Assembly: GCF_017591435.1 (NCBI RefSeq)
Contig: NC_059294.1
Location: 5,729,501 to 5,793,500 of the forward strand
Reading direction: 5' to 3'
Length of the DNA: 64,000 nt
DNA from: Portunus trituberculatus
Lineage: Eukaryota; Arthropoda; Malacostraca; Decapoda; Portunidae
Part shown: one piece after another, positions 12,575-23,913 of the stretch
Layout of the letters: each line of letters starts with the position of its first letter
Numbering within the stretch: position 1 is the stretch's first letter
The notes under the pieces: model-generated
Seen by the model: the letters and a program-made list of their open reading frames with translations, nothing else
What the model was told of the DNA's origin: nothing
Databases searched by the model: none
Translations under genes and position numbers: made by a program

Positions 12575-12945
12575 AATTTTGAGTGTCTTAAGTAGTTTTG
12601 ATATCTGTGTAGATATCTATTTGGTCTGTTTTGTGGTGTGGGGTGGTTTTGGTGTATAATGGGTGTTTATAGTAAGTTTTGGATGTCTTTTTTTTATGTA
12701 TTTTGGGGTGTTGTATGGTGTTTTGATTTTGTTTGGAGTTCATTTTGAGTATATTAAATAGGTTCCCTAGGTATCTGAATGTGCGAGAGCTGTGTTCTGG
12801 ATGTGTTTCGGTGTTTGTGTGGATCCTCGGAGTGTGTTATTACATACATACATCAATATATGCATAAATACATGCATGCTTAATATTATCAATTATAAGA
12901 AACAAAAATAAAAATGAGATCGATAAGGGAAACAGTAGGCAACTT
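12080..12945. other. Intergenic region with a (TA)n tract
   Basis: This stretch lies between the Gypsy remnant and the presumed ERGIC3 promoter. It has a (TA)n tract at 12499-12571 and otherwise T-rich, low-complexity sequence. No exon is seen. Confidence 0.6.
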
Positions 12946-12949
12946 TTGT

Positions 12950-13109
12950 CAAGATTTGTTTACAGTGGGAGGCGAGCCACGGGAGTGACGTGTGAGTGGT
13001 TGCGTGCCGACTGCCGAGTGGCTTATTTACTAGTGGTGGTGCAAGAGTCAGCTGTGCCTGGGGGCGATAATTGGATGCCTTACTTCAATTTGACTGGACA
13101 TTACACAGG
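12950..13109 (+). other. Possible non-coding first exon of ERGIC3
   Basis: The coding exon of ERGIC3 starts with an acceptor (AG at 13685-13686) 16 bases before its ATG, so a 5' UTR exon must lie upstream. The best candidate ends at ACACAG followed by GTGAGC at 13110. The sequence upstream is GC-richer than its surroundings and includes a CRE-like GTGACGTG near 12985. The transcription start is not defined. Confidence 0.35.
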
Positions 13110-13702
13110 TGAGCAGAAGCCAGTGTGCATGTAGACAGCCATTGGTGCATTCCTTGTTACTTCATGTCAGACTGACACCTTTCTCCATATTTATTTACTA
13201 TGTGTCACGGGTAACACCGCAGTGGTATGAGGACCAGGGTATGCACATAGTGATTGCACAGGTGACATTGGTGCTGGACTGTACGCCGGTGTATGCTGCG
13301 TGCAGGTCAGAATTACCTGCACTAACACTGCCTTTGGTTGTAACCAGTCTTAGGTTAGCCTGGAAATATGGTGCACTGGCAGTTTTTTTTTTTTTTCATA
13401 GCTGTAGTTTGTTTTTCTTTGAAATTTCATATCTTCTAGCTGATTGTGTTTTGGTTGTCTCAACTCTTTATATGTTCCAGATTTTTTTTTCCTGATAGCT
13501 ATATACCTTCCTGTTTTGAGGTCTGCAAGGCTCCCAAATCTTATTTTGCTCATGGTGGTCATTATAAATTATAAAGCAGGCTACTTTGTGTCCTTGGAAT
13601 GTCTTTATGTGGTGTAAATATTTTAGATGTCAGTGTAGTGTGAAAGTTTGAGTTTGATATGTAACATTACATTTGTTCTGATTCAGGTGACAACCAGACA
13701 AG

Positions 13703-16337
13703 ATGATGAGATCAGTGTCAGAGAAGCTACGGAAATGGGATGCCTACCCCAAGACTCTGGAGGACTTTCAAGTCAAGACTTTCTCAGGAGGAGCAGGTGA
13801 GCTTTATTTTTTCATTGTGGCAGAGAAAGACATGTGTGTTACTTGTTCTACTACTGGTGGGGTTAATATTTGATGTTGGGTGAGATATACAAAAGAAAAT
13901 GGCATTATAGTTTTGACTGTACATTAATGTGTGTAAAATGTTTAGGAACATGATAGAAATATTCATTGAGTATTCTAGGCTCACACAGTGTGGGTCCATG
14001 TGGCTGGCATGATGTTTTGTACACTGAAAAAATTTAATTGAGTGATAGGCACTAGGCACTTATTACACTCACTATGAGCGGGTCACAGAGTGGAGGTGAG
14101 AGAACTCGTGCATGTACACTTTATGCAGAATGCTCATAAAAGATACTGTGTGCATGTCACAGGCTATGTCAGAGGGGAAGGGAGGTGGTACACTGTGGAA
14201 GAGAATTCATGCTTAGTGTAAACTCTGCTCTTTTTTCAAACTCAATCACTAATAGTACATGTAATGTGACATACATTTGCACAATGTGTAATTAATGCAG
14301 TGAGAACATGTGCCCTGTGTGAGCTCAGTGTAGTACATGGATTGAAAAAAAATACTCTGAATTGATAGGAACTTCTTTTCTTTGATAATTTTTATTACTT
14401 TAGTTCCCAGAATTTTTCTAAGTACGATTCCTGTTACTGAAAAAATTTCTTTACTTAGTTTTTTGGTTTGAATATATGTATTTGCATATTTTGACCCATC
14501 ATTAAAGGGTGTATTAAGTGTACATTACAACTCTACCTTTTCTTTTTTATCAACAGTGACACTGGTGACGTTAGTGATCATGGGAATGCTTTTTATGTAT
14601 GAGCTACATGATTACCTGACCCCCAAACTTGCAGAAGATCTCTTTGTTGACACTACAAGAGGAAGCAAGCTCAGGATCAATCTGGATGTTGTCTTTCCCA
14701 GTATCCCATGTAATAGTATGTATGCAGAATCAAATGTTTCTAGTTTTTTAATGTTTTGTCATTAGAAGACAAAAATATCAATTGTGCATTAATTGAGGAA
14801 TTGTAAGGATTTGTGCATTAATTGAGGAAAGTACCAATCTCAGGAAGTTCTTGGTGTTTTGTCATTAGAAGACAAAAATATCAATTGGGGCTTTGCAAAA
14901 CTATTATATATTTGTGCATTAATTGAGGAAGGTACCAATCTCAGGAAGTTCTTGGAAATAGCATGGTATCTGAAATGTTTGACAGGGTAGATTTTATAGT
15001 AATTTGTCATAGCTCTGTCTATTTCTGTGTTTATAAATTTAAGAAAATTTTAAAGAATCATTGCTCTGCTGTTAGTGTATGTGGAATCATATAAATCAAA
15101 GATATGTAAGAAGCACCTTTCTGTTTTTCCATATACAGCCTGATTTTAGAAATTGGCTAAGATCAATCTTTTCTACCATCTCTCATCTGACATCTGCCAG
15201 GTTGTTGTCTTGCATCAGTAGTTATGCAGATAAACTGATGCTTTGAATATTATGAAATTAGAAAGATGACTCCACAAAAATTTTAAATCATATTCACTTG
15301 AATTTGAAGGAAAATTATATGTAGTGATAGTTTGATTTCTTTGTAGTGCTGAGCTTGGATGCCATGGATCTTAGTGGAGAACAGCATATCAACATTCATC
15401 ATAACATATACAAACGCAAGCTTGATTTAGAGGGAAGACCAATAGATGACCCAGAAAGACAGGAACGTAAGTAACAGAGTGTGGCTGCTTTCATATTACA
15501 TCTATGTACTATTAGCTTATTTATTCTTATTTATCTTTTTAAAAGGGCTTCCAGTTACAGTGGTACCTGAGGATTCAAACTTAATTGGTTCTTTTGTGCT
15601 GTTTGAATAAGGGAAGGAGTCAGAAGTGATCTTTGGAGTTCTTGTAGAAATATTAGAATTCAGTGAGTATTTTCAGAATTTGCTCAATGGACAAAACTTT
15701 GTTGAACAGCTACATTTTTCTTTCATTCATTGTGTGCAGCATTGGCATACTTTTCAGTTGCATTTCTGTATTTTCTTCACTGTTTTAGAATGTATATTAT
15801 TATTAGTTCAAGTGTGTTTATATTACAGATTTTCAGTTGTCTATGATGTTTTGTGAAAATGTGATATTTTGCTTTGATATGATAATTATTCCTATGTCCT
15901 TTTCTTCCCTTTCTGTTTTACTTTCCTTCTGTGTAATACGAATGTGTGAAGTTAGTATCTTTTTTCTTTCCTCGTCTTATTTATTTTTTTTTATATGACA
16001 TTATTTGCCCTTCCATTTTCTCCCCTTTCGGTCATCTTTCCCTCAGTCAGCATAGTGTTGTAAATATATAAAAGAAAGTGATAGTGGTAGTAGCTAATTA
16101 TTTGAAACAATTAATAACAAGTCAGTACTACTGAGTGTATATATTTACAGATATTGGTCATGGAACAAAGGAGTCTGAAGGAGCAGGTGGCCAAAGTAAC
16201 AAGACTGAGCTTTCTGAACCTCCTAAGTGTGGCAGCTGTTATGGAGCGGCTACGAGAGAGGACCAGTAAGATTTTATTATGGGATCGATGAGAATTTTCT
16301 CATTTTCTTTTCTCTTGAAGTCATGATGGTCTAAATG

Positions 16338-16392
<55 letters not shown>

Positions 16393-18981
16393 TCACCCCA
16401 GTTGTAATTCTACAGGGCCTGGGTATCATACTCGTGTGGCTCCGTCTCCATATCTACACACATCCAACCTTCCTTTAAAACTATGCACACGCCTCGCTGA
16501 CACCACCTCCTCACTCAAACTATTCCACACCTCCACACATCTTTGTGGGAAACTATATTTCTTCACATCCTTCAAGCATATTCCCTTGGCTATCTTTTTA
16601 CTATGCGATCTCATAGTTCTATTTAAATTTTCCTCTCTCAACATAATTTGCTCATTATCCACTTCATCCAGTCCGTTCAACAGTTTATAAACCTGTATTA
16701 AATCTCCTCTTTCTCTTCTTTGTTCCAAGGTAAGCAAATTCATTTCTTTTAATCTCTCCTCATAGGTCATTTCTGCCAATTCCGGAACCATTTTTGTTGC
16801 CATTCTCTGCAATCTCTCCAACTTCCTTATATGCTTCTTTTTATAAGGGGACCAAACCACCCCAGCATATTCCAATCTTGGTCTAATTACTGTACTAATT
16901 AATTTCTTCATCATATCTTTATCCATATAATGAAAGGCTAATCCAATATTTCTAATCAGATTATATGTTTCTCCAAACATCTTGTCAAACTGCCCATGGT
17001 CTTGTATTATCACTCCCAAATCCTTTTCCTTTTCCACCTTTTTCAACACTACTCCTTCACCCATCTTATATGACCCTCTTGGCTGTCTTCCACTCTTCCC
17101 CATCTCCATCACATGACTTGCTTAGATTAAATTCCATCTCCCACCTCTTGCTCCACTCCCAAATCCTATCCAGATCTGCCTGTAAAATTTCACAATCTTC
17201 ACTCTTCAGACACCTACACAACTTTGCATCATCCGCAAACAAATTAATATAACTGTTTACTCCCTCTGGCATATCATTAATATAGACAAGGAAAAGTATT
17301 GGTGCCAGCACTGATCCTTGTGGGACTCCACTCTGCACCACCAACCAGTCCGACTTTGCATCCCTTATTACCGTTCTCATCTCCCTCCATCTCAAGTAGT
17401 TTTCCATCCACTTTAACACTTTTCCCTTCAGTCCTCCATAAATCTCTAATTTCCATAGCAGTCTCGTGTGGTACCTTGTCAAAAGCTTTTTTTTAAATCC
17501 AAATATACACAGTCCATCCATCCCTCTCTCTCTTGTATCTTGTCAACCACTCTTGAATAAAAGCTCAGTAGATTTGTTACACATGACCTCCCTTTCCTAA
17601 AGCCAAATTGATGATCCGATAATAACTTATGATCCTCCAGGAACCGTATCCAATATTTCTTTATCACCCTCTCACAAATCTTACCGACAACACTTGTTAA
17701 AGACACAGGTCTATAGTTAAGAGGCTCTTCCTTACTGCCTCCCTTATAAATGGGCACCACTTCAGCTCTTTTCCACTCTACTGGTACTTCCCTGTTTCTA
17801 ATGAGCACCTTATAATATCATATAATGGATCAATCAATTCTTCTCTACATTCCTTCAATAATTTTCCTGAAACTTCATCTGGTCCCATCGCTTTATCATC
17901 TTTAAGTTCCTCCAACATTTTATATAACTCCTTTTAGGTATCTTAATGTCATCCATGTGCACATTTCCTTGTACATTCTGAGGCTTTACAAACATTGTTT
18001 CTTTAGTAAATACTTGTTGAAACCTATTATTTAGCAATTCCTATATTCTTAGGGTCATCTACTATCCCTTGCTCTCCTTTTAATCTTTCAATGGACTCTC
18101 TCTTTTAAGTTTACCATTTATGAACCTGTAAAACAATTTTGGATGTTCCTTACTCTTGTCTACAATATCTTTTTCAAATTTTCTTTCTTCCTCCTTCCTT
18201 ACCCTCACATACTCATTTCTCGCCACTCTATAATTCTCCTTATTTAGTATATTCCTGCTCTTTTTCCATCTTTTCCAAGCCACATCTCTCTTTTCTTTAG
18301 CCTTAACACAAGTTGCATTAAACCAATCCTTTCTTCCTTCCTCTCTCGGTTTATACTTTGGTACAAATTTCATAACTCCTTCTTTATAATATTTCATAAA
18401 AATCTCATATTTTTTTTTGCACTTCTCTGATTTGTAACATCTCCTCCCAATCTAATGTTCTGAAATAATTTTTCAAACTTTCTGTGTCCATCTTTCTATA
18501 ATTCAATCTACCACTCCTGTATGTCTCATCTTTCCTTCACTGTGTTATTGCCATCTGCATTTCTATAACCACATGATCACTCTTCCCCAATGGACATTTG
18601 TATTGTATATCCCCACATAGGGACACTTCTCGTGTTAACACCAAATCCAGTCTAGCTGGTTCATCATCTCTATATCTAGTATTTTCTTTCACCCTCTGTT
18701 CCATCATATTTTCCATCATTAGATTAAGGAATCTCTCTCCCCATGCTTCCTCTCCAACACCACTTACTAGATTTTCCCAATCCACCTCCTTACAATTAAA
18801 ATCTCCTACTAGTATCACCTTTCCTTTTCCAGTTAATACACTTTCCAAACTCTGTAAATTATCCTTGATCATATTGTCGTATTCCCTTAATGTCCAAGAA
18901 TTTGTTTTAGGAGGTACGTAGGTCACCATGATTATTAATTCTTTTCCATCACTTTTTAACCTTATGCTTATCACTTCTGCG

Positions 18982-19018
<37 letters not shown>

Positions 19019-21668
19019 CTTTCCTAATCATTTTTTTATATATCTACACTGTATATGATTTTTTTTATACAAAATTGTGTAGTGTTGGAGTTAGTGAGCT
19101 GCTGAGCAAATGGTTACCCCCTGAAGAGGTGTAAACGTCACACAAATGGCTGCAGGTCACAAAATTTTCCAGATACTATTTACAGTTTGTGCCTTATTAG
19201 AATGATAATCTAGAGCTGTCTTTTCTATCCAGTGATGATTTACCTACAATTTAATACTCATTAGATCTATCATATCATTATAAGAATTTTAAAAAAGTAG
19301 ACATAATGGGAAGTGCTTTCATAAACAACTTTACATACTACACTTTTATATTACTTTGTTTTAGTATTTCACATTCCTTTATTTTTAGTGTGACACCTTA
19401 AAAATTGATTGATTTGAAATTGTTTATAAATTTCTTTCCTTAGATGCTGTAACACTTGTGAGGAGGTGAAGGATGCGTACCGCACTAAAGGCTGGGCTTT
19501 GCAATCTCTGAAAGAAATTGAGCAGTGTGTGAGAGGGCCAACTGGTAGAAACTACTGAGCTACCCAAGGAAGGCTGCCAAATCTATGGGTACCTAGAAGT
19601 AAATAGGGTAAGACGCATCTGATAGTGTTTAGCTCAAAACGTGTTTTATGTATTTTTGTCAAGAAACTGTCATCTGGTATTGAGCTTACCAAAATAAATA
19701 GTTAGGATGATAATTTACATTTTGAAAATGAATAATGATACCCAGACCATTAAATTTTTTCTTTAGTGTGAATTACTGGCTTCCATGTAACTTGTAGTGG
19801 GAAATGGGATAACCACAAAACAAATAGAATTGAAGCTACTGATCGTAAAATGTTGGAAGTGCTTCAGAATTTTTGATACTTGACTTTTGCCAATTATCAT
19901 GAAAGTCAGGATGCTGAATCTATTTGTAATTAGACATAGGTTAAATGATTGCTCTGAATCATATATAAAAAAAGGGGGAACCTTGTTAGCTAGTGACAAG
20001 CTTGCCTGTGTACTACAGTTTTAATTTACCTGCATGAAGGGAAATGTATTGCAGGAGAGGGCTGCTTACTGCTCATACATTCTTCTGCCTGAAAAAGAAA
20101 TATTAATATACAGCTTAGATATAAATATTATGAAATAAGCTATCGATATATTTGTATATTACCAACAGTTGATCACATGAGTTTTCCCAAATAAAGCCCC
20201 CCCCCCCTGCAGTACACACACACACACACACACACACACATTCATCATTTAGGCAAATTGAATTAGTGATTTGATTGCTGTTCATGAACCGTGATTGTTA
20301 TATTTAGGATTGATAATGATGTCACTATATTCACCATTTCACATGCTTTATATTTTAGAATGTATTTTTTATTGTTTCCAGGTTGGTGGCAACTTCCATC
20401 TGGCTCCAGGAAAATCATTCCAACATAATCACCTTCACAGTCAGTGAATATGGATTGTTTTGTGTTGAGTTTAGACTTTTTTGAGAGCTAAACTCTTGAA
20501 CTCCCTTCCTGCTTCTGTATTTCCATCTTCCTTTGACTTGATTTCTTTTAAGAGAGGTGTTGAGACGTTTGTCCCTGATTTGTGGCTAACTCCTATGCCT
20601 TTTTTTTTCCATATTTTGTTGCCTTTAGTGTTTAGCCAGCTGTCCCGCTGGCATAAAGAAACTGTCAAAGTAATGCTATATTAACATGAAATTGGCTGCA
20701 AGAAAGAAAACATTTTGTTACCTCTTAGTAGAACAAGAATTCATAGTAATTCATTAAGAAACAAGTAAAAGTTAAATCATATTAGGACATGTTGGAAAAG
20801 TATATGTTTTAGAATTTAGATCCCCATATTTATTTATTTACTTTTTTTTTCTATTCTTTTTATTTTTTTTACCATCTTAAATTTGTGCCAAATCCTGAAG
20901 TCATTATAATAGTGTGCTTTGTAAATGTGATGAAAAAAAAAAAAAAAAAAAGCTTGATTGATTTCAGTTCATGACGTCCAGCAGTTCAAGACAGCAGACT
21001 TTGACCTTTCCCATCGAATTCGTCACCTGAGTTTTGGCGCCAAAATACCTGGCAAGACAAACCCCATTGACGGCACAGAGTACAAGACAGAAAAGGGACC
21101 AAAGAGCATCAACTACTATTTGAAGATTGTACCTACGACCTATGAGAGAATTGATGGTTCAACTCTTGCCACCAACCAGTTTTCTGTCACACAACATCAA
21201 AAGGTTATATATTTATTTCATTTAACTGTTCATTGATATTAGGTATGTGTTTTGCCATTACATTTCGTTACATTTACATTCTTTAATTCAGAATCTTCAG
21301 GGAGGTCTGGATGGAGGTTTGCCAGGTGTGTTCTTCTCCTACGAACTCTCTCCGATGATGGTGAAGTACACTGAGCAGCACAAGTAAGTTCCTCACTAAG
21401 ATATGCTTTTGTATGTATAGAATACATACCAACACTGAATTACCAACTGAGATTATTTGCCCATTTAACGAGATTTTGGAACTAGCTCTATACGGAACTT
21501 TTTTTTACATATTTTATTTGTGCATTTTGCAGATCTCTGGGCCACTTCCTAACAGGCCTTTGTGCCATTGTTGGAGGTGTGTTCAATGTGGCAGGATTCA
21601 TCTACAACTTTGTAGGGTTTGCCCACCAAAGACTTCAGCAGAAAATTGAAATTGGAAAGACTACTTAG
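13703..21668 (+). CDS. ERGIC3: ERGIC-3, ER-Golgi cargo receptor (with an apparent frameshift)
   Basis: Nine coding exons: 13703-13796, 14557-14715, 15347-15466, 16151-16265, 19444-19607, 20382-20439, 20968-21203, 21292-21383 and 21533-21668 (stop TAG). All junction phases agree. ERGIC-3 cycles between the ER and the intermediate compartment in COPII/COPI vesicles. The N-terminal part has WDAYPKTLEDFQVKT, then a membrane segment at about 32-50 and the ERGIC-N domain. The luminal COPII-coated ERV domain has CGSC and CCNTCEEV cysteine motifs, GNFHLAPGKSF and TNQFSVTQH. A second membrane segment lies near 351-375 and the tail ends GKTT. Length would be 391 residues against about 383 in human. In exon 19444-19607 the frame breaks: after EIEQCVR the expected continuation VETTELPKEGC lies in another frame, as if two bases were missing near 19531-19537, and TGA follows at 19556. 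This is an assembly or read error, or a damaged allele. One LINE lies in intron 16266-19443. Confidence 0.93.
14753..14955 (+). repeat. Tandem duplication of about 102 bp in ERGIC3
   Basis: In the intron after exon 14557-14715, GTTTTGTCATTAGAAGAC and GTACCAATCTCAGGAAG each recur after 101-103 bases. A shorter element, TTGTGCATTAATTGAGGAA, occurs three times. The copies are nearly identical. Confidence 0.85.
16341..16390. repeat. (GT)n tract abutting the 3' end of LINE copy A
   Basis: An uninterrupted GT repeat that ends exactly where the LINE tail begins. On the LINE strand it is an (AC)n tract continuing from the element's 3' end. Confidence 0.95.
16391..18982 (-). mobile_element. LINE copy A, (AC)n-flanked, 5'-truncated
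   Basis: A minus-strand LINE in the largest ERGIC3 intron. From 5' to 3' on its own strand it shows the second half of an APE-type endonuclease (VTYVPPKTNSW, GDFNCKEVDW, GKSDHVVIEM; about 18537-18960), and a basic linker (18080-18397). Then comes the reverse transcriptase (LNYRPVSLTSVVGK, FGFRKGRSCVTNLLSF, GVPQGSVLAPILFLVYINDM, FADDAKL; 17066-17808) and its C-terminal region to 16426. Several frameshifts separate the parts, so it is dead. It is Jockey/CR1-like by motif; the exact clade is not assigned. Its 5' truncation point and its 3' tail both abut GT repeats (18983-19014 and 16341-16390). Copies B and C are close relatives. Confidence 0.9.
18983..19014. repeat. (TG)n tract abutting the 5' end of LINE copy A
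   Basis: This repeat begins exactly where the 5'-truncated LINE stops. Together with 16341-16390 it brackets the insertion in the same dinucleotide repeat. Confidence 0.95.
20214..20241. repeat. (AC)n microsatellite
   Basis: A short AC repeat after a C9-type run in the ERGIC3 intron 19608-20381; no element adjoins it. Confidence 0.9.
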
Positions 21669-21889
21669 GATAAGACATGTTATGTGAGTTGATATGGTTG
21701 TATGTGTGTGAATGAGAATTTTATAACTGTTCTGTTAGTATACATGGGCTTCAGACTGAGCAAACTGATTTTGTATCATGACTTATAGAACCTTGGTTGC
21801 TAGACGTCTCTTTTTTAACAAATCAGTTGCTGAACAAAATTTTGAGCTCAAAATGGCATCAGTAGTTGTGCCATAAAATTCATTTGGCA

Positions 21890-22545
21890 AACAATCCACA
21901 GGAAATAGATCCCCTGCAGCACATATCCTCTATCAAACGTTTTTGTGTGCCTTTTAGTTGGAATAAACAAAGGATTGTCATTGCCATAGTAACAGCATCT
22001 AACAGACAGCAAGATGTCATATGCTGATCTTCCTGGAGATGTTTATCATGCACTTCTAGCTGTCGTGGAATAAGGTGCCTCTGTGCTGTGATCAGTTGTG
22101 ATGAGAAGAAAGTGGCTGAAACAAAGATCTCGTGGAATCTTGTTTTTCCTGAGACTTGCCATACCAACAAAGCATCTTGGAAATAATACTGCTGCTCAAC
22201 CCCACATGAATAAAAACAGAAAATAAGACAACTTTATTACAAAAGTTGAACACTAGAAAATTGATTTCCAAGATGCTTTGTTGGTATGCCAAGTCTTGGG
22301 AATCTCAAGATTCTGAAATTTTTTTGGGCCACCATATTTGTCATCACAGCTGATCACAACATGAGGCACTTCACCTTTTCCAGGACAGCTAGTGGTGCAT
22401 GATAAATATTGTTGAAGATCAGCGTATGCCATCTTGCTGTGAATTAATTAAATGCTATTATTATGACAATGACAATCCTATATTTATTCCAGCGGCAAGA
22501 TGCGCAAAAGCATTTGATGGAAGATACATGCTACAGGGTGTGTGC
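21890..22545. repeat. Long imperfect inverted repeat downstream of ERGIC3
   Basis: The arms are about 21890-22180 and 22256-22545, separated by about 75 bases. The best-matching inner part, GATGCTTTGTTGGTATG, appears in one orientation on each strand; matches such as CAATGACAATCC and GTGCATGATAAA recur further out. The arms differ by many substitutions and small gaps. The left arm on the minus strand has an open frame of 96 codons (21880-22170) without a recognised domain, while the right arm has decayed. It may be two head-to-head copies of an unknown repeat or a foldback element. An AATAAA occurs in the spacer at 22209-22214. Confidence 0.75.
21962..21967 (+). promoter_or_regulatory. ERGIC3: Possible ERGIC3 poly(A) signal
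   Basis: AATAAA lies 294 bases after the ERGIC3 stop codon. It is the first canonical hexamer downstream on the plus strand; another is at 22209-22214. It falls inside the left arm of the inverted repeat, so the 3' UTR could end in repeat-derived sequence. Confidence 0.35.
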
Positions 22546-22623
22546 CAAGCCGCTCTCTCAAATGCAGTCCTGGGGTTTGTGAATGGCCTTCAGAGATGGA
22601 TTAAGTTAAAAAACAGGTTCCAA

Positions 22624-22624
<1 letters not shown>

Positions 22625-22656
<32 letters not shown>
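22625..22656. repeat. (AC)n microsatellite
   Basis: A short AC repeat between the inverted repeat and the SDF4 3' end. The minus-strand open frame at 22799-23050 (83 codons) nearby has no recognised motif and is not called as a gene. Confidence 0.9.
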
Positions 22657-22659
<3 letters not shown>

Positions 22660-23317
22660 AGAGTCCCAGGGGGCTATTATTCAGTCCATTTCAACACGGA
22701 ACATTTTGCTTCATACCTTTCATGTTACTCAGATTTCTGAACCATATTTTACATTTTTTAATAAATGGACAAGCCATAACATATGTGGAACAAATAAGTT
22801 AGTCAGAGTAAGTGTCTCTGGCAAAAATCTTATTGCTCTGATTTGAAAGGTGTTGGACACAGTTCTGTAAGTGTCTTGAGAGAGGATGCGTCTTCTTTCC
22901 AATCTGTCCCACTGCTGTTATCACTGTGCTATTTTGCTTCAGTGCATCGTGGAAACACTTAAGTAACTGATCTGAAGATGGAATACACTGAATATTTGTT
23001 ACAATCAAACCTCCATTAGGACATTCATAGAAACAGTCCAACACCTTCATCTGCTTAGTGTATGATATTGTCAGTCAAATTATTATCATAAAATAATGAT
23101 TATTTCAACACCATACTTTTGTAACTTTTGGTAGTGTTTATTCATTATAAGAGTAATCATACAATCTTTTTATTTTTTTTTTATTTTTCAAGTGTTTTTA
23201 CTTGCAGAAAGTAAAAAAGAAAATTTAAGCAGCATACATTATCACAACCTTGAGATTTGAGTTTGCTCTAACCATCCTCTGCCTAAACTAGAATATATGT
23301 TTGTGTGTTTGTGTATT

Positions 23318-23709
<392 letters not shown>

Positions 23710-23813
23710 CTCCTTAATGATATCACAAAACATTAGATACAAACATTCTTCAAACAAAAATACAGGTAACACATATACCTCCATCACATTAGAAGTTGTA
23801 CAATCAGAGAAGC

Positions 23814-23819
23814 TTTAAT
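23814..23819 (-). promoter_or_regulatory. SDF4: Possible SDF4 poly(A) signal (ATTAAA)
   Basis: ATTAAA on the minus strand lies about 95 bases after the SDF4 stop codon, with no AATAAA nearer. It is the common variant hexamer; support is positional only. Confidence 0.4.
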
Positions 23820-23913
23820 ATAAATATTTCATAGAAATAAATTTGTTCTCCATTGCACTTATAAATTATGTTGTGCATGATTCTACAATAGTTTAACAAA
23901 CAAACAATTCAGA

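Noticed and set aside
22799..23050. An 83-codon minus-strand frame with several Cys
   Set aside because: It looks more protein-like than average but has no family, splice or start support.
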